Shown piece by piece: positions 25,921-31,799 of a stretch of 64,000 nucleotides of DNA. Numbering within the stretch: position 1 is the stretch's first letter; every line of letters starts with the position of its first letter. The position numbers and the translations under genes were made by a program. The DNA is from Marinobacter persicus (GTDB lineage Bacteria > Pseudomonadota > Gammaproteobacteria > Pseudomonadales > Oleiphilaceae): positions 51,621 to 115,620 of the forward strand of contig NZ_PTIV01000008.1 in NCBI RefSeq assembly GCF_002934325.1, written 5' to 3'. The notes below the pieces were generated by a model. It was not told where the DNA came from, made no database searches, and saw nothing but the letters and a program-made list of their open reading frames with translations.

Positions 25921-26871
25921 GTGAGCAAGCTCAGAGTTTTGATGATCGGTGCCGGTGGTATTGGGGGCTACTACGCTGCAAAGCTGGCGCAAGCGGGTCA
26001 TAACGTGGTCCTGACTGCCAGGGGCGAACACCTCGAAGCCCTGCAAGCCAATGGCCTGGTTGTGGATTATGAAGGGACGATCAGTCATCACGATCTGCCC
26101 GCATTTGATCACCAGACCCTGATGAAGTCGCACCGGGCGGATGATTTTGATCTGATTGCCATTACCCTGAAATCCACCGCCACGGAGCCGGTGATGGTTG
26201 AACTTTCACCATGGCTGCAGGCTGGCTCAACCCCTGTGTTGTCCCTGCAGAACGGGGTAGACAACGAGCAGCGTATCGCCCAAGAAGTGGGTGAACAGCG
26301 AGTGCTGGGCGGTCTGGCCGTGCGCATTGGTGGCCATATTACGGAGCCTGGCAAAGTCTACGCCGAAGGCGTGGCCCAGATCGTTATGGGTGCCTGGCCG
26401 GTACAGGCTCGGAATGACCCTCGCACCGATTTACTGTCCCGATTGGAACAAGCATTCACCGAGGCAGGCATACCCACCAGGGTCACTGACGACATTCATT
26501 ACGAGTTATGGCGCAAGCTGGTGATCAATAACGGCGTGAATCCGTTGTCGGCACTTACTTACCTGGACACATATAAGCTGACCCATCACCCGGAATTCGG
26601 AAAAATGGTGTACGGCATGATGGCGGAAACCGTACAGGCCTCGAAAGCCGACGGCGTAAACCTGACCGAGCGCGACTTGGATGAAATGTTTGACCTGATC
26701 AGCAGCTTTAATGCCATCAAAACCTCCATGCTGGTGGATCAGGAAAAAGGACGTCCACTGGAGCTGGACAGCATTTCTGGTGCGGTGCTCCGGCGTTGCC
26801 AGAGCCTCGGTATTGAGGCGCCCTATACCCACACGGTGCATGCACTGCTGCAACATCAAAAAGCCGGTTAA
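25921..26871 (+). CDS. 2-dehydropantoate 2-reductase family protein (PanE/ApbA-like)
   Basis: 316 aa NADPH-dependent reductase with a Rossmann motif MIGAGGIGGYYAAKLAQAGHNVVLTAR at the N-terminus, SLQNGVDNEQ in the middle and the C-terminal helical domain (YELWRKLVINNGVNPLSALT...LELDSISGAVLRR) typical of ketopantoate reductases. It may make pantoate for CoA or reduce another 2-oxo acid. Linkage to an aromatic operon is common for such paralogues and does not prove a pantothenate role. The start GTG at 25921 follows gggggaat; a TTG at 25906 is an alternative. Confidence 0.85.
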   Translation: MSKLRVLMIGAGGIGGYYAAKLAQAGHNVVLTARGEHLEALQANGLVVDYEGTISHHDLPAFDHQTLMKSHRADDFDLIAITLKSTATEPVMVELSPWLQAGSTPVLSLQNGVDNEQRIAQEVGEQRVLGGLAVRIGGHITEPGKVYAEGVAQIVMGAWPVQARNDPRTDLLSRLEQAFTEAGIPTRVTDDIHYELWRKLVINNGVNPLSALTYLDTYKLTHHPEFGKMVYGMMAETVQASKADGVNLTERDLDEMFDLISSFNAIKTSMLVDQEKGRPLELDSISGAVLRRCQSLGIEAPYTHTVHALLQHQKAG

Positions 26872-26901
26872 GGCCTTTCCAAGAAAAGGTAACAAGAAAT
26901 T

Positions 26902-27036
26902 ATGAATGACCTGATGTCACAAGCCGTGGATCTGATGATTGCCGGCATGGGCTTTGTGTTTGCGTTCCTGTTATTCGTGGCGGGTGTTATCGGCTCTGCG
27001 GTGGCTGCGGGTGTGATGATCAAGCTGTTGGGCTAA
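26902..27036 (+). CDS. 44-aa OadG-like small membrane protein
   Basis: 44 codons encode MNDLMSQAVDLMIAGMGFVF followed by FAFLLFVAGVIGSAVAAGVMIKLLG. It is one amphipathic start plus one long transmembrane helix. The layout recalls the N-terminal membrane part of oxaloacetate decarboxylase gamma subunits (LLxxGxxLMxxGMGxVFxFL), but the soluble zinc-binding tail and the alpha and beta subunit genes are absent. An aaaagg stretch lies upstream with a rather long gap to the ATG. It sits 30 bases after the reductase and 23 before the thioesterase. A real micro-protein or a trimmed OadG are both possible. Confidence 0.5.
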   Translation: MNDLMSQAVDLMIAGMGFVFAFLLFVAGVIGSAVAAGVMIKLLG

Positions 27037-27059
27037 CCAAATTTCCTGAGAGGGTTCTG

Positions 27060-27629
27060 ATGAGTAAAAGTGGTGAGTTTCGTCCTGTTAGCGAGTCCCA
27101 GATTGTTTTGAAGGAGCTGATGGTTCCTTCCTATGAGAATTTTGGCGGTAAGGTGCACGGGGGCGTGGTGCTGTCATTGATGGACAAGATTGCCTATGCC
27201 TGCGCGGCCTCGCACTCCAAGTGTTATTGCGTCACCGCGTCGGTCGATAAGGTGGATTTCCTGAATCCGGTGGAAGTGGGGGAAATCCTGACTCTGTATT
27301 CATCCGTGAACTACACCGGCAAGTCATCCATGGAAATCGGTATCCGGGTGGTGTCGGAGAACTTTCATACCGGCATGATTCGCCATACCAATACCTCCTA
27401 CTTCACCATGGTGGCCCTGAACAAGGACACCAAATCCCCGGAAGCAATTCCCGGATTATTGTTGGAGACCGACGAGGAAGTGCGCCGTTTTCTGGAGGGG
27501 CGCTTGCGCCGTAAGGTGAGAAAACTGCAGCGGCATGAGCTGGATCAGGCAAGAAGCGAGATTGATTATGACGTCAGTGACAGTTCTCTTGAGGGGGAGA
27601 ACTGTAAGGTGGTTACGCCTGAAGGATAA
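27060..27629 (+). CDS. Acyl-CoA thioesterase, YciA-like hotdog fold
   Basis: 189 aa cytoplasmic hotdog-fold thioesterase that frees CoA from acyl-CoA. The catalytic-type motif NFGGKVHGGVVLSLMDKIAYACAASHS (about 28-54) and VDKVDFLNPVEVGEILTLYSSVNYTGKSSMEIGI follow the YciA/acyl-CoA hydrolase pattern. The C-terminal 45 residues are charged and outside the hotdog domain. The ATG has gagag upstream. A strong hairpin follows the stop at 27663-27688. Confidence 0.85.
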   Translation: MSKSGEFRPVSESQIVLKELMVPSYENFGGKVHGGVVLSLMDKIAYACAASHSKCYCVTASVDKVDFLNPVEVGEILTLYSSVNYTGKSSMEIGIRVVSENFHTGMIRHTNTSYFTMVALNKDTKSPEAIPGLLLETDEEVRRFLEGRLRRKVRKLQRHELDQARSEIDYDVSDSSLEGENCKVVTPEG

Positions 27630-27662
27630 CCATTTTTTTTGGGGTTAAACCCCGGCCAATGG

Positions 27663-27688
27663 GTGTCCACCGTTTTCCTGGTGGACAC
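27663..27688. terminator. Hairpin between the thioesterase and FMN reductase genes
   Basis: A perfect nine-base stem GTGTCCACC/GGTGGACAC with an eight-base loop lies between two convergent genes and can serve both. The following tract is only partly T-rich on either side, so it may act as a weak bidirectional terminator. Confidence 0.6.
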
Positions 27689-27704
27689 TCTTGCCTATCG
27701 GCGG

Positions 27705-28268
27705 TTATCGCATTGCTTTCAGCGCCTGCGCCCACTTAGCCATTTCCTCCAGCATCGCCGTTGCTGACTGGGCGTGGGGCTGTTCCGCCACGAAGTTGCC
27801 AGAATCGTCCAGCTTCTCCCAGGGCATTTGTACCATCACGCCCTCCACCATTGGCATCATCTTCAGGGTGGTGACTAACTGCCTGGCATTAACTGCCGAG
27901 CGAACCCCGCCAGAGGCGCCGCCGTAGCTAACAAAGCCGCACGGCTTGTAATTCCACTCCCGGTAAATGTAATTCAGTGCGTTAACAAACGCAGGCGGCG
28001 GGCAGAAGTTGTATTCGGGAATCACAAACGCGTAGGCATCCGCTCTGGAGACACTTTCAGACCATGCCTTGGTATGGTCGTGTTCGTACTTCTGCGTCCT
28101 CGGGTGATGAGGTTCGTCGTAAACCGGCAGGTTGAAATCCCCCAGATCAATCAATTCGCTCTCAAAGTTACCTTGCTCATTAGCGTGGCCATGAAACCAT
28201 TGGGCTACCGATGGGCCTATCCGCCCTGGGCGGGTGCTGCAAATAATGGTCTGGAGCAGGAGCGACAT
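27705..28268 (-). CDS. NADPH-dependent FMN reductase family protein
   Basis: 187 aa flavodoxin-like reductase. The FMN phosphate loop is IICSTRPGRIGPSVAQWF (8-25) and the second flavin loop VIPEYNFCPPPAFVNALNYIYREW; YGGASGGVRSA follows. Such enzymes (ChrR, AzoR, WrbA-like) reduce quinones, chromate or azo dyes with NADPH. The ATG at 28266-28268 is chosen because residues before it lack similarity. It lies downstream of, and on the same strand as, the LysR gene. Together with the DoxX and LigB genes beyond, it suggests quinone or catechol detoxification (inference). Confidence 0.85.
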   Translation of the reverse strand: MSLLLQTIICSTRPGRIGPSVAQWFHGHANEQGNFESELIDLGDFNLPVYDEPHHPRTQKYEHDHTKAWSESVSRADAYAFVIPEYNFCPPPAFVNALNYIYREWNYKPCGFVSYGGASGGVRSAVNARQLVTTLKMMPMVEGVMVQMPWEKLDDSGNFVAEQPHAQSATAMLEEMAKWAQALKAMR

Positions 28269-28392
28269 GTCATTCAATCCTTTTGCATGGTGTTCTGGGT
28301 TTGAAGAATGATGATAAGGAACGCAAGCATGAAATGATAACGGAGAAGTCAGCAAGACTTGTTCAAATTACCTGAACAAAAAATGAGGCTTT

Positions 28393-29298
28393 CTAGAACT
28401 GATCCCAATAAGGTGCTTCCCCAAAGAAGCCATCAACAAAATCGATAAAACCACGCACCTTGCTGGCCAGTAGCTGCCGGTGGGCGTAGACCGCATAGAG
28501 CGCCATGGGCTGGGGTTCGTACTCCGGCAGGATCACCTTCAGCTTTCCTTCCCTGATGGCGTTGCCGGCAATAAAGGTGGGCTGGAGGGCTATGCCGGCC
28601 CCGGCAATGGCCGCCTCTACCAGCACATCGCCGTTATTGCTGACCATGCTGCCCTCACTCTCTTGCCCCCCGGCCTGCAGCCATTTCTGAAGTGGATGGC
28701 CAGGACCAATGTCCATGTAGCTGTACTGCAGATAGCGATGATGGCCCAGTTCTTCAGGGCGGCGCGGCGTGCCGTGTTGCTTCAGATAGTCAGGCGAGGC
28801 GCAGAGCACCAGCCTGACCGGGGCGAGTCGCTTGGCAATCAAAGAGGAGCTTTTCAGGTGGCCAATACGAAGCGCGATGTCGAATCCTTCCTCCACGATG
28901 TCAACTTTTCGGTCGTTCAGTTGCAGATCAATGCCCACGGCGGGGTGAGCTTTCTGGAACTCACTCAAGAGGGGAGCCAGGTGACGAATGGCAAAAGAGA
29001 CCGGGGCGCTTATTCGCAATAGGCCCTGAGCCTGGGTTTGCAGGTCACCGAGTTGGTGCTCCATATCGTCAATGTCGGTGAGCACCTGCCGGGCTCTCTG
29101 GTGATATTGCGTGCCTGCCTCGGTCAGGTTGAGCCTGCGGGTGGTGCGGTTGAGTAGCCGTACACCCAGATGGGTTTCCAGTTGGGAAACGTACTTGCTG
29201 ACCAGTTGGGGGGAGGTCTCCAGACGATCTGCCGCGCGGGTGAAGGAGCCCTCGTTGACCACGGCTACGAAGGCGCGCATGGCTTCGATTCTATCCAT
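28393..29298 (-). CDS. LysR-family transcriptional regulator
   Basis: 301 aa from ATG 29298: winged helix-turn-helix at the start (MDRIEAMRAFVAVVNEGSFTRAADRLETSPQLVSKYVSQLETHLGVRLLNRTTRRLNLTEAG) and a periplasmic-binding-like effector domain after residue 90. It belongs to the large CrgA/AaeR-like subgroup. It is divergent from doxX-like 29456-29899 across 157 bases, the classical layout for a LysR target. Effector unknown. An upstream start at 29331 is possible, but the MDRIEAMRAF beginning is typical. Confidence 0.88.
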   Translation of the reverse strand: MDRIEAMRAFVAVVNEGSFTRAADRLETSPQLVSKYVSQLETHLGVRLLNRTTRRLNLTEAGTQYHQRARQVLTDIDDMEHQLGDLQTQAQGLLRISAPVSFAIRHLAPLLSEFQKAHPAVGIDLQLNDRKVDIVEEGFDIALRIGHLKSSSLIAKRLAPVRLVLCASPDYLKQHGTPRRPEELGHHRYLQYSYMDIGPGHPLQKWLQAGGQESEGSMVSNNGDVLVEAAIAGAGIALQPTFIAGNAIREGKLKVILPEYEPQPMALYAVYAHRQLLASKVRGFIDFVDGFFGEAPYWDQF

Positions 29299-29455
29299 AG
29301 GAGTGTCCGGTTGTGCTTTCGTTATCAACAATATGTTTATAAATAAGCAATGACAAGGATATTAGTCTTTCATATTGGTGATAGTAAAGTGGCCACATCG
29401 CTTGAAGCAGACGCTTCCTGGTAAACCAATACACAGACAGACTCGAGGTGGCATC

Positions 29456-29899
29456 ATGAATGCTCGATTTTCAAAGGCACTTTTTAACAACAACGGCGGT
29501 TTTGCAGCATTGGTATTGCGTGTACCCGTTGGGCTGATCCTGGCAGCCCACGGCGCCCAGAAACTCTTTGGCTGGTTTGGCGGATATGGCCTGGAAGGTA
29601 CCGGCCAGTGGCTGGCCAGCATTGGTCTTGAGCCGGGTTATGTGATGGCCCTGTTGGCCGGTGGTGCCGAGTTCTTCGGTGGTCTGGCGCTGGTGCTTGG
29701 GCTCCTGACGCGACCGGCAGCGCTGGTTGCCGCTTTTACCATGTTGGTGGCCATTTTCTCGGTACACATCGGCAACGGGTTGTTTATGTCTAACAACGGC
29801 TACGAGTATGCCCTGACCCTGTTTGTGGTCTCACTGGCATTGGCCGTTCAGGGCGCGGGCCGATTCGCTTTGGACAGCCTGTTTCAGAAGCGGGTCTGA
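29456..29899 (+). CDS. DoxX-family membrane protein
   Basis: 147 aa with four hydrophobic helices. The DoxX signature is LRVPVGLILAAHGAQKLFGWFGGYGLEGTGQWLASIGLEPGY, followed by LLAGGAEFFGGLALVLGLLTRPAALVAAF. Family members (MhqP, CatD, DoxD) accompany thiol-stress or quinone-stress reductases and dioxygenases. The ATG at 29456 has gaggtgg upstream. It is followed after 67 bases by the LigB-type dioxygenase on the same strand, probably as one operon. Confidence 0.88.
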   Translation: MNARFSKALFNNNGGFAALVLRVPVGLILAAHGAQKLFGWFGGYGLEGTGQWLASIGLEPGYVMALLAGGAEFFGGLALVLGLLTRPAALVAAFTMLVAIFSVHIGNGLFMSNNGYEYALTLFVVSLALAVQGAGRFALDSLFQKRV

Positions 29900-29966
29900 A
29901 TCAGACTGGTGATGTAGGTTGAGATGCCACCTGGCATGTGGGCCGGGCAAAGCGGGAGTAATGGTC

Positions 29967-30773
29967 ATGACCACAAAAAACGACGTACTGTATATCTCCC
30001 ATGGGGGCGGCCCGATGCCGCTGCTGGGGGACCCCGGACACCAGGATATGGTGGACCAGCTAACCGGTCTGGCGCATCAGCTCCCGAGGCCGTCTGCCAT
30101 TCTGGTGATCAGTGCCCACTGGGAGGAGGCCTTACCGACAATCACTTCCGGGGCCAACCCGGGCCTGATTTACGATTACTATGGCTTTCCACCGGAGGCC
30201 TACAGAATCGAATATCCCTGTCCGGGGGAGCCGGAGCTGGCGAAGCAGGTCTTCCAGGCACTGGAGGAAGCCGGGCTCCCGGCACGGCTGGATGAGCAAC
30301 GCGGCTTTGATCATGGCCTGTTTGTGCCGCTCAAGCTGATGTATCCGAAAGCCGACATTCCATGCATCCAGCTATCCCTGGTAAATAGCCTGGATGCCAG
30401 CCTTCACCTGGCAATTGGGCGCGCTTTGCAGGCCATTGACTACGACAACCTGATGGTTATTGGCTCGGGTTTTTCATTTCACAACATGCGCGCGTTCTTC
30501 ACGGCAAGTACACCGGAAATACAGGTACGTAATCGGGCATTTGAGGAATGGCTGAAGCAGACTTGTGCTGATGAAGAAATGGATGAATCGGAGCGGGAGC
30601 GACGGCTGATTCATTGGGGCGAGGCGCCCCATGCCAGGTTCTGTCATCCCCGTGAAGAGCATCTTTTGCCGCTACACGTCTGTTATGGCCTTGCCAATAA
30701 GCCCAGCGATGCGCATTCCTCGGTGACTATTCTGGGGAAAGAATCGGGATTCTTTTATTGGAAAGCAGGGTGA
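29967..30773 (+). CDS. LigB-family extradiol dioxygenase (DODA/YgiD-like)
   Basis: 268 aa class III extradiol dioxygenase of the 4,5-DOPA dioxygenase group. Metal and catalytic His are seen in YISHGGGP (about 12-19), SAHWEE (about 52-57), FDHGLFVPLKL (about 114-124) and GSGFSFHNM (about 170-178). It would open a catechol-like ring with Fe(II) or another metal and O2, unrelated in fold to DmpB. The start ATG at 29967 has gggag eight bases ahead; ATG 29961 is too close to it. Its place with DoxX and a LysR regulator points to disposal of toxic catechols or quinones. Confidence 0.88.
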   Translation: MTTKNDVLYISHGGGPMPLLGDPGHQDMVDQLTGLAHQLPRPSAILVISAHWEEALPTITSGANPGLIYDYYGFPPEAYRIEYPCPGEPELAKQVFQALEEAGLPARLDEQRGFDHGLFVPLKLMYPKADIPCIQLSLVNSLDASLHLAIGRALQAIDYDNLMVIGSGFSFHNMRAFFTASTPEIQVRNRAFEEWLKQTCADEEMDESERERRLIHWGEAPHARFCHPREEHLLPLHVCYGLANKPSDAHSSVTILGKESGFFYWKAG

Positions 30774-30789
30774 AGGTTTAGGCGTCGGG

Positions 30790-30819
30790 TTGTGACGACC
30801 TCCGTTACGCTTCTATAAT
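30790..30819 (+). promoter_or_regulatory. Sigma-70 promoter before the glycine riboswitch
   Basis: TTGTGA (30790-30795) and a perfect TATAAT (30814-30819) are spaced by 18 bases. The riboswitch begins about ten bases downstream, so transcription would start almost at its first base. Confidence 0.65.
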
Positions 30820-30829
30820 CCCGTTCCTC

Positions 30830-31014
30830 GCAGGAGAGTGGGCCTTGCAAAGCCCCGCCGAAGGCGCAAACTCCCATAAACGCTCAGGCACAAGTACTGC
30901 GACCATCAACATAACGCCGTCTGGAGAGAGGCTGCCAAGCAGTCCACCGAAGGGGCAAACAGGGCAGGGCTCTGTAAACTCTCAGGTATCAGGGACAGGG
31001 GGAGAGGCCACAGA
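30830..31014 (+). ncRNA. Tandem glycine riboswitch
   Basis: Two glycine aptamers in series are recognised from their conserved cores. The first has GGAGAG, GCCGAAGG, GCAAACTCCC and AAACGCTCAGGCA; the second has GGAGAG, CACCGAAGGGGCAAAC, TAAACTCTCAGGTA and the closing GGGGGAG. A short linker joins them, as in cooperative tandem forms. The TRIC-family gene starts 17 bases after the element. No intrinsic terminator is obvious in the leader, so control may be at translation of the GTG start. Confidence 0.92.
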
Positions 31015-31030
31015 AACTCGGGAGTCCTGT

Positions 31031-31648
31031 GTGCTGATCTCTATCTATATGGTTGCCATTACTGCCGAAGCCATGTCCGGCGCCCTCGCCGCTGGGCGAA
31101 GAAATATGGATTTTTTCGGCGTCGCTGTCGTCGCGTTTCTGACTGCCCTTGGTGGCGGCACTGTCCGCGACATTCTGCTGGGCAATTTCCCCGTGAACTG
31201 GACCCAGCACCCTACCTATATCTATCTAACCGTTACCGGCGGGCTCATAACTATTGTTATAGCCCGCGTAATGCGCCATCTTCACCAGCTTTTTCTCGTG
31301 CTGGACGCCATTGGCCTGGTGGCCTTCACCGTGATCGGCTGCAATGTGGCTCTTAACCTGGGGTACGACACCATTGTGATTGTGATGGCCGGCATCACCA
31401 CGGGAATATTTGGTGGCATTCTGCGGGACATCATGTGTAACCGAACTCCTCAGGTTCTGCGCCATGAACTGTACGCCAGTGTTTCGCTGATCGTGGCCTT
31501 GCTGTATCTGACTCTGTTGGAGCAGGGCGTGGGGGAGGACATTACATTGCTGGCCGCGTTCAGCCTTGGCCTTTTGCTACGCATGGTTGCGATTCGGTGG
31601 AACGTGTCATTGCCTGTGTTCAGTTATTCGCAGGAGCGGTGGGATTGA
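31031..31648 (+). CDS. TRIC/YadS-family channel or glycine transporter
   Basis: 205 aa inner-membrane protein with two repeats of three helices. Each repeat carries the family GG motif: AISGALAAGRR-like AMSGALAAGRRNMDFFG, TALGGGTVRDILLG, and in the second repeat TGIFGGILRDIMCNRTP. Prokaryotic TRIC (UPF0126) proteins are trimeric cation channels or transporters, and those under glycine riboswitches have been proposed to move glycine. The start is GTG 31031 with ggag about seven bases upstream; an open frame reaching back into the riboswitch is not coding. The tRNA-Arg gene is convergent downstream. Confidence 0.88.
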   Translation: MLISIYMVAITAEAMSGALAAGRRNMDFFGVAVVAFLTALGGGTVRDILLGNFPVNWTQHPTYIYLTVTGGLITIVIARVMRHLHQLFLVLDAIGLVAFTVIGCNVALNLGYDTIVIVMAGITTGIFGGILRDIMCNRTPQVLRHELYASVSLIVALLYLTLLEQGVGEDITLLAAFSLGLLLRMVAIRWNVSLPVFSYSQERWD

Positions 31649-31657
31649 GCGGTTGAT

Positions 31658-31734
31658 TGGTACCCCCGGCAGGACTCGAACCTGCTACCTATCCCTTAGG
31701 AGGGGATCGCTCTATCCAGATGAGCTACGGGGGC
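31658..31734 (-). tRNA. tRNA-Arg (anticodon CCU)
   Basis: 77 bases fold as a full cloverleaf: acceptor GCCCCCG with CGGGGGT, D arm starting at GCTC, anticodon stem ATCCC/GGGAT around the loop CTCCTAA (anticodon CCT), T arm GCAGG/CCTGC with TTCGAGT, and encoded CCA. It reads AGG arginine codons. It stands alone on the minus strand with its own promoter. Confidence 0.96.
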
Positions 31735-31750
31735 CTTCCGAGGAGGGCGT

Positions 31751-31779
31751 ATGATAGCCGGCACCGGCTTGGGTCTCAA
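31751..31779 (-). promoter_or_regulatory. Sigma-70 promoter of the tRNA-Arg gene
   Basis: On the minus strand TTGAGA and TATCAT are spaced by 17 bases. The -10 ends 16 bases before the mature tRNA 5' end, leaving a short leader. Confidence 0.65.
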
Positions 31780-31799
31780 GGGGGGGGCGGCCGGTGAGG

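Noticed and set aside
27633..27653. T-run next to a GGGG/CCCC hairpin after the thioesterase
   Set aside because: The T-run precedes the stem on the plus strand and is an A-run on the minus strand, so it cannot be an intrinsic terminator.
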